Below are positions 36,950-46,036 of a stretch of 64,000 nt of DNA, in pieces. The stretch spans positions 101,993 through 165,992 of the forward strand of contig NZ_FPBA01000012.1 in NCBI RefSeq assembly GCF_900116515.1, in the 5' to 3' direction. Made by a program: the position numbers and the translations under genes. The notes under the pieces are model-generated. The model did no database searches. It saw only the letters and a list, made by a program, of their open reading frames with translations, and was not told the DNA's origin. How positions within the stretch are numbered: position 1 is the stretch's first letter; every line of letters begins with the position of its first letter. Source of the stretch: Geodermatophilus amargosae. Lineage in GTDB: Bacteria > Actinomycetota > Actinomycetes > Mycobacteriales > Geodermatophilaceae.

Positions 36950-38082
36950 TTGAACGGGTTCCGGACCCGGGAGAACAGCCCGCCGGGCGCCTCCGACGAC
37001 GGCCCGGGACGGTCCTCGCCGCGCAGGACGGCCAGCTCGCGCAGCAGCTTCTCCTGCTCGGCGTCCAGACGGGTCGGCGTCTGCACGTCGACGTGCACCA
37101 GCAGGTTGCCCCGGCCGGTGGCCCGCAGCCGCGGCGCGCCCTGGCCACGCAGCGTGAGCACGGTGCCCGCCTGCGTGCCCGGGCGGACGTCGACGTCGGT
37201 GTCCTCGCCGTCGAGCAGCGTGAGCGGCAGCGTGGTGCCCAGCGCGGCCGCGGTCATCGGCAGCGCCACGTGGCAGTGCAGGTCCTCGCCGTCGCGGGTG
37301 AAGACCTCGTGCGGCCGCTCCCGGATCTCCACGTAGAGGTCGCCGGCCGGGCCGCCGCCGGGGCCGACCTCGCCGCGGCCGGTGAGCCGGATCCGCATGC
37401 CGTCCTCGACACCGGCGGGCACCTTGACCGGGATGGTCCGGCGGGCGCGCACCCGGCCCTCACTGCCGCACTCGGGGCACGGGTCGGGGATGACCTGGCC
37501 GGTGCCGGCGCAGGTCGGGCACGGCCGGCTGGAGACGACCTGGCCGAGGAAGGAGCGCTGCACGCTCTGCACCTCGCCGCGGCCGGAGCAGGTGATGCAG
37601 GTGGTCGGGTGGGTGCCCGGCGCGGTGCCGGCGCCGCTGCAGGTGCCGCACAGGACGGCGGTGTCGACGGTGATCTCCTCGGTGGTGCCGAAGACCGTCT
37701 GCTCGAGGTCGAGCTCGAGGCCGATCAGCGCGTCGTCGCCGGCGCGGACCCGGCTGCGCGGGCCGCGGCTGCCCACCCCGCCCCCGAAGAAGGCGTCCAT
37801 GATGTCGCCGAGCCCGCCGAAGCCGGCCCCGCCGAACGGCGAGCCGCCGGCCGCGCCGGCGCCGCTGTCGAACGGGTCGCCGCCGAGGTCGACGATGCGC
37901 CGCTTGTCCGGGTCGGTCAGCGCCTGGTACGCGCGGCTGACCTCCTGGAAGCGCTCCTTGGCCTCGGGGTCCGGGTTGACGTCGGGGTGCAGGTCACGCG
38001 CCAGCCGCCGGTAGGCCTTCTTGATGTCGGAGTCGGAGGCGCCCCGGGCGAGTCCGAGGACGCCGTAGTAGTCGGTTGCCAT
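36946..38082 (-). CDS. dnaJ2: chaperone DnaJ (second, HrcA-linked type)
   Basis: 378 residues from ATG at 38082. J domain ([20 protein letters not shown] with HPD at LHPDVNPD), Gly/Phe region ([15 protein letters not shown]), four CxxCxGxG zinc modules ([32 protein letters not shown]) and two substrate-binding barrels. It stimulates DnaK. Placed 14 bases after hrcA, so it shares the CIRCE-controlled promoter. Confidence 0.97.
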   Translation of the reverse strand: MATDYYGVLGLARGASDSDIKKAYRRLARDLHPDVNPDPEAKERFQEVSRAYQALTDPDKRRIVDLGGDPFDSGAGAAGGSPFGGAGFGGLGDIMDAFFGGGVGSRGPRSRVRAGDDALIGLELDLEQTVFGTTEEITVDTAVLCGTCSGAGTAPGTHPTTCITCSGRGEVQSVQRSFLGQVVSSRPCPTCAGTGQVIPDPCPECGSEGRVRARRTIPVKVPAGVEDGMRIRLTGRGEVGPGGGPAGDLYVEIRERPHEVFTRDGEDLHCHVALPMTAAALGTTLPLTLLDGEDTDVDVRPGTQAGTVLTLRGQGAPRLRATGRGNLLVHVDVQTPTRLDAEQEKLLRELAVLRGEDRPGPSSEAPGGLFSRVRNPFK

Positions 38083-38096
38083 CAGCTGTCGAGACC

Positions 38097-39116
38097 TCAG
38101 CTCCCGGCCAGCAACTGGCCGACGTAGCGGGCCACGGCTCGCACCGCGGCCATGTTGCCTGGGTAGTCCATGCGGGTCGGGCCGACGATCCCCAGCCCGC
38201 CCAGCGCCCGGTCGCCCGAGCCGTACCCCACCGACACGACCGACGCACCGGCCAGCGCCTCGTGGGCGTTCTCCTCGCCGATGCGCACGAGCACCGCACC
38301 GCCGCTGTCGACCTCGCTGATCAGCCGGAGGACGACGACCTGCTCCTCCAGCGCCTCGAGCAGCGGCCGCAGGTGGCCCGGGTCGACGGCGACGCGGGCC
38401 AGGTTCGCCGTCCCGCCGACGATGAGGCGGTCCTCGCCCGGCTCCACGAGCGTCTCCACCAGCGCGGCGCTGACCACGGCGACCAGCGCCCGCAGGTGCG
38501 GCGGCGCGGTGTCGACCAGGTCGGTGACCTTGCTGCCGGCATCGGCGAGCTTGGCACCGGTGAACGCCGCGTTGAGCGTCGCACGCAGGTCGGCGACGTC
38601 GTCGCGGCCGACGTCGACCGGGCAGTCGACGATCCGCTGCTCGACGCGGCCGGTGTCGGTGATGAGGACCAGCAGCAGCCGCGAGCCGGTGAGCTGCACG
38701 ACCTCGAGGTGGCGCACGGCGCTGCGGGACAGGGTGGGGTACTGCACGACGGCGACCTGGGAGGTCAGCTGGGCCAGCAGCCGGACGGTGCGGCCCAGCA
38801 CGTCGTGCAGGTCGACGGCGCCGTCGAGGAACCGCTCGATCGCCTTGCGCTCCGCGGCCGACAGCGGCTTGACCGCCGAGAGCCGGTCGACGAACAGCCG
38901 GTAGCCCTTGTCGGTGGGCACCCGGCCGGCGCTGGTGTGCGGCTGGGTGATGTAGCCCTGCTCCTCGAGCACGGCCATGTCGTTGCGGATGGTGGCCGGC
39001 GAGACGCCGAGGTCGTGCCGTTCGGCCAGGGCCTTGCTGCCCACGGGGTCGTTGGTGGAGACGAAGTCCTGGACGATGGCCCGCAGGACCTGCAGGCGCC
39101 GTTCGTCGTGCGCCAC
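38097..39116 (-). CDS. hrcA: heat-shock repressor HrcA
   Basis: 339 residues from GTG at 39116. A winged-helix repressor that binds CIRCE; the N-terminal helix-turn-helix is [44 protein letters not shown], followed by an effector domain with [20 protein letters not shown] and the C-terminal [20 protein letters not shown] operator lies 86 bases upstream, indicating autorepression. Confidence 0.96.
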   Translation of the reverse strand: MAHDERRLQVLRAIVQDFVSTNDPVGSKALAERHDLGVSPATIRNDMAVLEEQGYITQPHTSAGRVPTDKGYRLFVDRLSAVKPLSAAERKAIERFLDGAVDLHDVLGRTVRLLAQLTSQVAVVQYPTLSRSAVRHLEVVQLTGSRLLLVLITDTGRVEQRIVDCPVDVGRDDVADLRATLNAAFTGAKLADAGSKVTDLVDTAPPHLRALVAVVSAALVETLVEPGEDRLIVGGTANLARVAVDPGHLRPLLEALEEQVVVLRLISEVDSGGAVLVRIGEENAHEALAGASVVSVGYGSGDRALGGLGIVGPTRMDYPGNMAAVRAVARYVGQLLAGS

Positions 39117-39201
39117 GGTGACACCTCCCCGAACCGGTCGACGTCGCCGTGCGGGGAGCCCCCAGGGCTCCGGCCTGCGCGCTCCGGAGACCCCGGGCGG
39201 G

Positions 39202-39228
39202 CTGGCACTCACACGGACCGAGTGCCAA
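39202..39228 (-). promoter_or_regulatory. CIRCE operator of hrcA-dnaJ
   Basis: CTGGCACTC, nine bases, then GAGTGCCAA: a CIRCE inverted repeat (consensus TTAGCACTC-N9-GAGTGCTAA) with mismatches only at the outer positions. It lies 86 bases before the hrcA start and should bind HrcA. Confidence 0.9.
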
Positions 39229-39370
39229 TCCAGCATACGTCCAGAGCGCTGTTCCGTCGCGGACGTGACCGGGTCGGCCCCCCGGAGGGGGCGCGCCACC
39301 GCGGGAGGGCGGCCGATAGGCTGGCCGGGGTCGGAACGGGTGCGGGGCAGGTCGGACGGAGGTCGGGTCC

Positions 39371-39688
39371 CTGATCTTCAAAGCGGTGCGGAACGGGCGC
39401 CCCTATCCCGAGCACGGCCTGTCCACCAAGGACTGGGCGATGATCCCGCCCCGGCAGATCCGGCTCGACACGCTGGTCACCACCAAGCGCGAACTGGCGC
39501 TGGACACCCTGCTCGCCGACGACTCGACCTTCTACGGCGACCTCTTCCCGCACGCCGTCCAGTGGCACGGCGACCTCTACCTCGAGGACGGCCTGCACCG
39601 CGCGCTGCGGGCGGCCCTGCAGCAGCGCTCGGTGATCCACGTCCGGGTCCTCGACCTCGACGCGCTGATGCCCGCCGACCTGGCATGA
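39371..39688 (+). CDS. conserved small actinobacterial protein with apparent CTG start
   Basis: About 105 residues. A GTG at 39386 gives 100 residues, but GGAGGT at 39357-39362 lies 8 bases before CTG at 39371 and too far from the GTG; and [16 protein letters not shown] is the form in which the family starts, as far as I recall. The protein has [58 protein letters not shown]. Databases often label this family a VapB-type antitoxin, but no toxin gene is adjacent. Function unresolved. ATG of the next gene overlaps its stop. Confidence 0.75.
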   Translation: MIFKAVRNGRPYPEHGLSTKDWAMIPPRQIRLDTLVTTKRELALDTLLADDSTFYGDLFPHAVQWHGDLYLEDGLHRALRAALQQRSVIHVRVLDLDALMPADLA

Positions 39689-40203
39689 CGAAGGACCCCC
39701 TCGCCCCCGGCCCCTCGCAGGCTCGCGGCGGGCCCCTGCGAGCGGGCCAAGACGGCGGCGTCCTGCTCCGCGAGGCGAGCGCGGACGACGTCCCGGCGAT
39801 CGTGGCGCTGCTCGCCGACGACCCGCTGGGCGCCACCCGCGAGTCGGCCCACGTCGCCCCCTACCGGGCGGCGTTCACCGCCGTCGACGCCGACCCCGCC
39901 CACCTGCTGGTCGTGGCCGAGGACGGCGACGGCACCGTCGTCGGCACCCTGCAGCTGTCGTTCCTGCCGGGGCTGTCGCGCGGCGGCGCGCTGCGCGCCC
40001 AGGTCGAGGGCGTGCGGGTCGCCGCGGCCGCCCGCGGGCGGGGGCTCGGCGAGGCGATGCTGCGCTGGGTGGCCGAGGAGTCCCGCCGCCGCGGCGCGGC
40101 GCTGGTGCAGCTGACCACCGACACCCGCCGCCCCGACACGCACCGCTTCTACGAGCGGCTGGGCTACGTCCCCTCGCACGTCGGGATGAAGCTCGAGCTC
40201 TGA
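39685..40203 (+). CDS. GNAT-family N-acetyltransferase
   Basis: 172 residues; ATG overlaps the previous stop. Acetyl-CoA-dependent transferase fold: LREASADDVPAIVALLADDPLG at the N-terminus, VVGTLQLSFLPGLSRGG, the pyrophosphate-binding VRVAAAARGRGLGEAMLRWV, then VQLTTDTRRPDTHRFYERLGYVPSHVGMKLEL. The final HRFYERLGY is the typical C-terminal catalytic segment. Substrate unknown; coupled to the small gene at 39371. Confidence 0.88.
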   Translation: MTKDPLAPGPSQARGGPLRAGQDGGVLLREASADDVPAIVALLADDPLGATRESAHVAPYRAAFTAVDADPAHLLVVAEDGDGTVVGTLQLSFLPGLSRGGALRAQVEGVRVAAAARGRGLGEAMLRWVAEESRRRGAALVQLTTDTRRPDTHRFYERLGYVPSHVGMKLEL

Positions 40204-40207
40204 ACCG

Positions 40208-40825
40208 CTAGAGCCAGCCCTTGTCCGCGGCGACGCGGGCGGCCTCCACCCGGGTACGGGCGCCGGTCTTGCCGATGGCCGAGGACAGGTAGTTGCGCAC
40301 CGTCCCCTCGGACAGGAACAGCCGCCGGGCGATGTCGGCGACCGTGGCGCCGTCGGCGGCCTCGCGCAGCACGTCGGCCTCGCGCGCCGACAGCGGGGTG
40401 GCGCCGATGGCCAGCGCCGCGGCGGCCAGGTCCCGGTCGATCACCCGCTCCCCCGCCACGACCGCCCGGATCGCCGTCGCCAGCTCGGCCACCGGTGCGT
40501 CCTTCACCAGGAACCCGGCCGCGCCGACCTCCATGGCGCGCCGCAGGAAGCCCGGCCGGCCGAACGTGGTCAGGACGACGGCGCGCACCGCAGGCAGCTC
40601 GGCGGCCAGCTCGCGCGCGGCCTCGATCCCGTCGCGGCCGGGCATCTCGATGTCGAGCAGCGCGACGTCGGGACCGTGCTCGCGGGCGGCGGCGAGCACC
40701 TCGTCGCCACGGCCGACCTCGGCGACCACGGTGATGTCGGGCTCGAGCTCCAGCAGCGCCCGCAGCGCGCCGCGGACCATCGACTGGTCCTCGGCCACCA
40801 GCACCCGGATCACCCGGTCGCTCAC
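40208..40825 (-). CDS. NarL/LuxR-type response regulator
   Basis: 205 residues, stop TAG. Receiver domain with phosphoacceptor aspartate in DVALLDIEMPGRDG (about residue 57), VLTTFGRPGFLRRAMEVGAAGFLVKD, and a C-terminal LuxR helix-turn-helix LSAREADVLREAADGATVADIARRLFLSEGTVRNYLSSAIGKTGARTR. Its start overlaps the histidine kinase stop by 4 bases, and both follow an ABC exporter pair, suggesting control of the exporter in a DesKR-like way. Confidence 0.94.
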   Translation of the reverse strand: MSDRVIRVLVAEDQSMVRGALRALLELEPDITVVAEVGRGDEVLAAAREHGPDVALLDIEMPGRDGIEAARELAAELPAVRAVVLTTFGRPGFLRRAMEVGAAGFLVKDAPVAELATAIRAVVAGERVIDRDLAAAALAIGATPLSAREADVLREAADGATVADIARRLFLSEGTVRNYLSSAIGKTGARTRVEAARVAADKGWL

Positions 40826-41955
40826 CGGGACACCGTCTGCGGCGCCGACTCCCGCACCGCGGCCGGCACCAGGGGCAGCACGGCGCGCAGCTCGTAGCCG
40901 CCGTCGCGGCCGCGCCCGCCGGTGAGCCGCCCGCCGAGCGCGCCCACCCGCTCGGACAGGCCGGCCAGCCCCGAGCCGGGCGCGCTGTCCTCGGTGGGCC
41001 CACGGCCGTCGTCGGCCACGGTGAGCACCGCCTCGGCGCCGTCGTCGGTCAGGGTCACGGTCACCGTCCGCGCGCCGCTGTGCCGCAGCACGTTCGTCGT
41101 CGCCTCACGGACCACCCAGCCGAGCGCGGCGTCGACCGGGCCGGGCAGGGTCGGCACGCGCGTCGGCACGCGGACGGCGATCCCGGCACCCGACAGCGCC
41201 GAGCGGGCCTCCGCCAGTGCCTGCGCGCAGCTGACCTGCCGGTAGCCGCTGACGGCGTCGCGGACCTCGGCCAGCGCGCGGCGGGCGACGGACTCGACGT
41301 CGGCCATCTCGGTGCGCGCCCGCGCGGGGTCCACCTCGCTGAGCCGCCCCGCGAGCTCGCTCTTGAGCGCGATGAGCGACAGGCTGTGGCCGAGCAGGTC
41401 GTGCAGGTCGCGGGCGAAGCGCAGCCGCTCCTCGGCCACGGCGTTGCGGGCCAGCTCCTCGCGCGCCTCGGCGAGCTCGTTGTTGACCTCGACCAGGTGG
41501 CGGGTTCCGCGCAGCCCGAACGCGGTGAGCAGGCACATCACCGGGAGGATGAACAGGTCGCCGAGCATGTCGTCGGCGGCGACGACGGCGGCGCACACTG
41601 CCGCGGCCGCGACCACCGCCGGCCACACCCAGCGCTGCGGGAGCGCCGCCGCGGAGGCCGCCGACACGTAGATCATCAGCCCGGCCCAGGACGGCCCCAG
41701 CCAGACGGCGAGGGCGACGGCGAGGACCGCGACGAACGCCAGCCGCGACAGCGCCGGGGGTCCCCAGCAGCCGCCACCGAACGCCCGGCGGAACACGTCG
41801 AGGTAGACGACGGTGAACACCAGCAGGCCGGCGCCGGCCACCGCCCGGACGGCGAGCGGCCGGTCGGTGGTCACCAGGTCGGCGACCGGGAAGAACTGGA
41901 ACAGCAGCCAGGGCAGCGCCCAGCCGATGCGCTGCCACCGGGTGCGGGGTTCCAC
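40822..41955 (-). CDS. sensor histidine kinase (HisKA_3)
   Basis: 377 residues from GTG at 41955. Six or so N-terminal membrane helices (WALPWLLFQFFPVADLV, AVRAVAGAGLLVFTVVYL, LAFVAVLAVALAVWL, and more), a dimerisation helix with phosphoacceptor RFARDLHDLLGHSLSLIALKSEL, and a C-terminal ATPase domain (VVREATTNVLRHSGA; DDGRGPTEDSAPGSGLAGL). Partner of the response regulator; upstream of it lies the permease, 20 bases away. Confidence 0.93.
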   Translation of the reverse strand: MEPRTRWQRIGWALPWLLFQFFPVADLVTTDRPLAVRAVAGAGLLVFTVVYLDVFRRAFGGGCWGPPALSRLAFVAVLAVALAVWLGPSWAGLMIYVSAASAAALPQRWVWPAVVAAAAVCAAVVAADDMLGDLFILPVMCLLTAFGLRGTRHLVEVNNELAEAREELARNAVAEERLRFARDLHDLLGHSLSLIALKSELAGRLSEVDPARARTEMADVESVARRALAEVRDAVSGYRQVSCAQALAEARSALSGAGIAVRVPTRVPTLPGPVDAALGWVVREATTNVLRHSGARTVTVTLTDDGAEAVLTVADDGRGPTEDSAPGSGLAGLSERVGALGGRLTGGRGRDGGYELRAVLPLVPAAVRESAPQTVSR

Positions 41956-41975
41956 GGCGACCGACCGTAGCCCGC

Positions 41976-42716
41976 TCAGCCCGCGACGGCGGCCAGCGGG
42001 CGCCGCCGCGCCACGGCGACGGCGAGGACGGCGAAGGCCGCCCCGAACGCGGCCAGCACCGCCACCGCCGTCAGGTCGGGGAGGCCGCCGGCCGCGACGT
42101 CCCGGCCGGTCCGGGCGTACCAGTACGACGGCAGCGCGTGAGCCACCGCGCGCAGGCCCGACGGGAAGATCTCGACCGGCACCCACAGCCCGCCGAGCGC
42201 GGCCAGCACGGTGGCCACGAGGCCCATGGCACCGCCGGCCGCCTTCTCCTCCAGCGCCCAGCCCAGCAGCAGGCCCAGCGCGACGAACACCGCCGACCCC
42301 AGCCACAGCACGCCGACCAGGCCCACCCACGCGCCGGGGTCGAGCCGCACGCCGTTGACGAACCGCCCCACCAGCGCGACGACGACCAGCGGCGGCAGCG
42401 CGAGCAGCACTCCGACGGCGACGTCGACGGCGACCACGGAGGTCTGCGGCACCGGCGTCACCCGCAGCTGCCGCAGCCAGCCCGAGGCCCGGTCGAACGA
42501 CAGCCGGATGGTCGCGCCCAGCGCCGCGCCGATGGCGCCGTAGGCCATCATCGCGACCATCGTGGCCGCGGCCGCCTCCTGGCTGATCCCGCCGGGCGCG
42601 CCGGCGAAGACCTGCGTGAAGAAGACGGTGAACGCCGCCGGCAGGGCGACGGTGAAGAGCAGGTACTGCCGGTTGCGGCCGACCCGGCGCAGCTGGAAGG
42701 CGAACAGCGGGCTCAT
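41976..42716 (-). CDS. ABC-2 type permease
   Basis: 246 residues with six transmembrane helices (YLLFTVALPAAFTVFFTQVF, MVAMMAYGAIGAALGATIRL, VAVDVAVGVLLALPPLVVVALVG, VLWLGSAVFVALGLLLG, GLVATVLAALGGLWVPVEIF, AVLAAFGAAFAVLAVAVA). Membrane part of an exporter with the ATPase at 42713, whose stop overlaps its start by 4 bases. The two-component genes following in the same operon suggest drug or envelope-stress response. Substrate unknown. Confidence 0.88.
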   Translation of the reverse strand: MSPLFAFQLRRVGRNRQYLLFTVALPAAFTVFFTQVFAGAPGGISQEAAAATMVAMMAYGAIGAALGATIRLSFDRASGWLRQLRVTPVPQTSVVAVDVAVGVLLALPPLVVVALVGRFVNGVRLDPGAWVGLVGVLWLGSAVFVALGLLLGWALEEKAAGGAMGLVATVLAALGGLWVPVEIFPSGLRAVAHALPSYWYARTGRDVAAGGLPDLTAVAVLAAFGAAFAVLAVAVARRRPLAAVAG

Positions 42717-43600
42717 CGCGCAGCTCCCGTCGTGAGGGTGAGGACGGCGTCCTCGAGGCTGGCGCCGCGGACCTCGAGGTCGGCCAGCGGGATCCCGCGG
42801 TCGAGCAGGACGCGCAGGGTGGCCTCGGGGTCGGTGGTGGTGAGGACGGCGGTGCCGGCCTGGCGCTCGGCGCTGAGGACACCGGGCAGCGCCGTGAGGT
42901 CGGCGTCCTCGGTCACCGACAGGCGCACGGTGCGTCCCGACACGGCGGAGCGGACCTCGGCGGAGGAGCCGTCGGCGACCACCCGCCCACCGGCCAGGAC
43001 CACCACCCGGTCGGCGACGGCGTCGGCCTCCTCGAGGTGGTGGGTGGCGAAGACGACGGTCGTGCCGCGGGCGGCGAGCTCGCGCATCGTCGTCCAGAAG
43101 GCCCGGCGGCCCTCGACGTCCATGGCCGAGGTGGGCTCGTCGAGCAGCAGCAGCGGCGGCTGACCGGCCAGTGCCAGCGCCAGCACCACCCGCTGCCGCT
43201 GCCCGCCCGAGAGCGCCTCGGCCGGCCGGGCGTGCAGCCCGCCGATGCCGGTGGTGGCCACCAGGTCCTCCAGCGGCCAGGGATCGGGGTAGCTGCGCCG
43301 CACGAGGTGCAGGACCTCGCCGACGCGCGCCTCGCTCGGCAGTCCGCCGTGCTGCAGCATCGCGCCGACGCAGCCGGCACGGACGGCGTCGGCCGGCGCG
43401 CGGTCCAGGACGCGGACGGTGCCGGCCGCAGGGTGCAGCAGGCCGAGGACGGCGGAGACGGTGGAGGACTTCCCGGCGCCGTTGGGGCCGAGCAGCGCGA
43501 CGGTCTCGCCCCGTCCGATGCGCAGGTCGATGCCGTCGACGGCGAGCACGTCGCCGTGGCGGACGGTGAGGCCGCTGATGTCGAGCGCGTTGGCGGGCAC
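42713..43600 (-). CDS. ABC exporter ATPase
   Basis: 295 residues from GTG at 43600; a longer frame to 43666 exists but lacks an RBS, and neither start is strong. Motifs: LLGPNGAGKSSTVSAVLGLL, LSGGQRQRVVLALALAG, PLLLLDEPTSAMD, ATHHLEEADAVADRVVVLAGG. The C-terminal 80 residues form the small domain common in ABC-2 exporter ATPases. First gene of the operon with permease, histidine kinase and regulator. Confidence 0.9.
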   Translation of the reverse strand: MPANALDISGLTVRHGDVLAVDGIDLRIGRGETVALLGPNGAGKSSTVSAVLGLLHPAAGTVRVLDRAPADAVRAGCVGAMLQHGGLPSEARVGEVLHLVRRSYPDPWPLEDLVATTGIGGLHARPAEALSGGQRQRVVLALALAGQPPLLLLDEPTSAMDVEGRRAFWTTMRELAARGTTVVFATHHLEEADAVADRVVVLAGGRVVADGSSAEVRSAVSGRTVRLSVTEDADLTALPGVLSAERQAGTAVLTTTDPEATLRVLLDRGIPLADLEVRGASLEDAVLTLTTGAAR

Positions 43601-43700
43601 GGGACGAGCGTGGCGCCGACCCGGGTGCGCGCAGTAGTGCGGGACGTCGTCACCCCGACCTGACATCCGTCAGACCGCGGCCTTCGTGGTGCTCCGGCTC

Positions 43701-44924
43701 CTAGTCCGTCAGGTCGCGGACGACGGCGTCGGCGAGCAGCCGGCCGCGGTCGGTGAGCACCGCGCGCCCCGCGTCGTGCGCGGCGGGGTCGAGCAGACCG
43801 CGCGCGACGGCGTCCGCGGCGCGGAGCCGGCCGGCGGCGGACAGCGCGGTCAGGGGCAGCCCGTCGCGCAGCCGCAGGCCGAGCATCACGGTCTCCAGCG
43901 CGCGGTCGGCGTCGTCGAGGACCTCGCGGTCGGCCAGCGGGCTCTCCCCCGCGGCCAGCCGGCCGGCGTGGGCCGCCGGGTGCTTGACGTTCCACCAGCG
44001 CACCCCGCCGACGTGGCTGTGCGCGCCCGGGCCGATCCCCCACCAGTTCGCGTTGGCCCAGTACAGCTCGTTGTGCCGGCAGCGGGCGGCGTCCCCGCGC
44101 GACCAGTTGCTGACCTCGTACCAGTCGAAGCCGGCGCCGCGCAGCGTCGTGTCGGCCTGCACGTAGCGGTCGGCGAGGACGTCGTCGTCGGGCATCGGCA
44201 GCTCGCCGCGGGTGATGCGGCGGGCCAGCCGGGTGCCGTCCTCGACGATCAGCGCGTACGCGCTCACGTGGTCGACCGGCGCGGCGAGGACGGCGTCGAG
44301 CGAGGCGGCCCAGTCGGCGTCGGTCTCGCCCGGGGTGCCGTAGATGAGGTCGAGGTTGACGTGCTCGAAGCCGGCCGCGGCCGCCTCGCGCGCGGCCTGC
44401 GCCGCCCGGCCGGGTGTGTGCCGGCGGTCGAGGACGGCGAGGACGTGCTCGGCCGCGGACTGCATGCCCAGGCTCAGCCGGGTGAAGCCGGCCGCGCGCA
44501 GGGTGGCCAGCGACGCCGGGGTGACCGACTCGGGGTTGGCCTCGGTGGTCACCTCGACGTCGGCGGCGACGGGGAACAGCTCGCGGACGGCGGCCAGCAC
44601 CGCGGCGAGGTCCTCGGCGGGCAGCAGCGTCGGGGTGCCGCCGCCGACGAAGACCGTCGAGACCGTCGGCAGGTCGGGGCCGAGGACCCGCGCGGCGCGG
44701 GACAGCTCGGCGATCGCGGTCCCGGCGTACTCGGCGCGGTTGGCGCCGGGGCCGAGCTCGTCGGAGGTGTAGGTGTTGAAGTCGCAGTAGCCGCAGCGCG
44801 TGGCGCAGAAGGGCACGTGCACGTACAGGCCGAACGGCGTCGTCGTCAGGTGCTCGCGGGCGCCGGCCGGGAGGTCGTCGTCCGCCGGCGGGCGCGCCGG
44901 CAGCAGCGGCAGGGTCGTGGTCAT
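43701..44924 (-). CDS. hemW: HemW-like radical SAM protein
   Basis: 407 residues from ATG at 44924 with GGGAG 4 bases upstream; stop TAG. Radical SAM motif CATRCGYCDFN (CxxxCxxC) and VFVGGGTPTLL at the N-terminus; NLDLIYGTPGETDADW; C-terminal ARCRHNELYWANANWWGIGPGAHS. HemW is a heme chaperone/CPDH paralogue rather than a coproporphyrinogen oxidase. In most actinobacteria it adjoins lepA and hrcA; here the Sec locus and others lie between. Confidence 0.92.
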   Translation of the reverse strand: MTTTLPLLPARPPADDDLPAGAREHLTTTPFGLYVHVPFCATRCGYCDFNTYTSDELGPGANRAEYAGTAIAELSRAARVLGPDLPTVSTVFVGGGTPTLLPAEDLAAVLAAVRELFPVAADVEVTTEANPESVTPASLATLRAAGFTRLSLGMQSAAEHVLAVLDRRHTPGRAAQAAREAAAAGFEHVNLDLIYGTPGETDADWAASLDAVLAAPVDHVSAYALIVEDGTRLARRITRGELPMPDDDVLADRYVQADTTLRGAGFDWYEVSNWSRGDAARCRHNELYWANANWWGIGPGAHSHVGGVRWWNVKHPAAHAGRLAAGESPLADREVLDDADRALETVMLGLRLRDGLPLTALSAAGRLRAADAVARGLLDPAAHDAGRAVLTDRGRLLADAVVRDLTD

Positions 44925-44971
44925 CTGCTCCCAGTGTGCCGCGCCCCGGCCACCGCGGGCAGGATGCCCCG

Positions 44972-45739
44972 GTGAGCGAGGACCGGCTGCTGCAGGTGAC
45001 CGTCGCGGGGGGCGTGGCCCGCCTGGTCCTGGACTCCCCCGCCAATCGCAACGCGCTGTCCCGCGCGCTGCGCGGTCGGCTGCGCGAGGCGCTCGACGCC
45101 GCGCTCGCCGACGACGCCGTGCGCGTGGTGGTGCTCGACCACACCGGCCGGGTGTTCTGCTCGGGCATGGACCTGTCCGAGGCCGCGGGCGCCGGGGCCG
45201 GGGACCAGGGCGTGCGCGAGCTGCCCGACCTGCTGGAGACCATCTGGACGGCGCCCAAGCCGGTGGTGGCCGCGGTCCGCGGGCCGGCGCGGGCCGGCGG
45301 CGTGGGGCTGGCGGCCGCCTGCGACGTCGTGGTGGCCGCCTCCTCGGCGACGTTCGGGATGTCGGAGGTGCGGCTCGGGCTGGTGCCCGCGGTGATCTCC
45401 GCCGTCGTGCTGCCGCGCATGCAGCCGCCCGTGGCGCACCGGCTGATGCTGACCGGCGAGGTGTTCGACGCCGCCACCGCCGCGGCCGGCGGGCTGGTGG
45501 ACCTGGTGGCGCCCGACGACGAGGTGGACGCCGCCGTCGACGGGCAGGTGACGGCGCTGGCCGCCGGGTCGCCGTGGGCGCTGGCCGAGACCAAGCGGCT
45601 GCTGCGCGCCGGCGGGCTGCGCGGCTCGTTCGACGACCTGCTCGAGCTCTCCGCGCGGGCCTTCGCCGGCGAGGACGGCCAGGAGGGCATCGCGGCCTTC
45701 CGCGAGAAGCGCCCGGTCCGCTGGGTGCCCACGCTCTAG
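44972..45739 (+). CDS. enoyl-CoA hydratase/isomerase family protein
   Basis: 255 residues from GTG at 44972; stop TAG. Crotonase fold: RLVLDSPANRNALSRALRGRL, GRVFCSGMDLSEAAGAG (oxyanion-hole segment), VVAAVRGPARAGGVGLAAACDVVVAASSATFGMSEVRLGLVPAVIS with a glutamate in the catalytic region, then ETKRLLRAGG. Probably acts in fatty-acid or branched-chain CoA catabolism; substrate unknown. Divergent from hemW. Confidence 0.88.
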   Translation: MSEDRLLQVTVAGGVARLVLDSPANRNALSRALRGRLREALDAALADDAVRVVVLDHTGRVFCSGMDLSEAAGAGAGDQGVRELPDLLETIWTAPKPVVAAVRGPARAGGVGLAAACDVVVAASSATFGMSEVRLGLVPAVISAVVLPRMQPPVAHRLMLTGEVFDAATAAAGGLVDLVAPDDEVDAAVDGQVTALAAGSPWALAETKRLLRAGGLRGSFDDLLELSARAFAGEDGQEGIAAFREKRPVRWVPTL

Positions 45740-45771
45740 CGCCGCCAGCCGTCGCACGGGACGCTGCGCGC

Positions 45772-45927
45772 ATGACCGCCCCAGAGGAGCCGCGCGAGCG
45801 GTTCCGCACCCTGCCCGAGCCGGTCCGGCCCGAGGACGCCGTCGAGACCGTGGACGCGGAGCCCGCCCGGCCGGTGGAGACGGAGGGCGACGAGCGCGAC
45901 CGCTTCCTCCGCGAGGCCGGCGGCTGA
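45772..45927 (+). CDS. very small acidic protein
   Basis: 51 residues from ATG at 45772: MTAPEEPRERFRTLPEP, then a highly charged Glu/Asp/Arg-rich sequence ending FLREAGG. No motif or RBS of note. May be a genuine short actinobacterial protein, or noise; it has the codon-position GC pattern of neighbouring genes and lies close behind the enoyl-CoA hydratase. Confidence 0.45.
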   Translation: MTAPEEPRERFRTLPEPVRPEDAVETVDAEPARPVETEGDERDRFLREAGG

Positions 45928-45945
45928 TCCACCTCCCGCGCACGC

Positions 45946-45980
45946 TCGTGCTCCGAGTCCGCTGCGGACTCGGAGCACGA
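45946..45980. repeat. imperfect GTGCTC-type hairpin adjoining the palindrome family
   Basis: 17-bp arms TCGTGCTCCGAGTCCGC and GCGGACTCGGAGCACGA around a single-base centre. It shares GTGCTC / GAGCAC flanks with the neighbouring palindrome and may be a diverged member. Confidence 0.7.
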
Positions 45981-45990
45981 CTGTCGGACT

Positions 45991-46036
45991 GCGGAGTCGT
46001 GCTCTGCCCACAGGTGTGTGCAGAGCACGACTCCGC
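45991..46036. repeat. GTGCTCTGC palindrome, copy 3 (longest arms)
   Basis: 17-bp perfect arms, GCGGAGTCGTGCTCTGC at 45991-46007 and its complement at 46020-46036, with a 12-base loop CCACAGGTGTGT. It ends one base before the stop codon of the convergent gene. The loop is almost the reverse complement of that in the copy at 19981. Confidence 0.85.

Noticed and set aside
39371..39688. Antitoxin of a type II toxin-antitoxin pair.
   Set aside because: The label is common for this family, but no toxin gene is adjacent; the neighbour is a GNAT protein without the features of a GNAT toxin, and the pair also lacks a ribbon-helix-helix motif.
40208..45739. Read-through of TAG stops (response regulator, hemW, enoyl-CoA hydratase) as Sec codons.
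   Set aside because: The proteins end at the normal family C-terminus and no redox motif or homologous extension follows.
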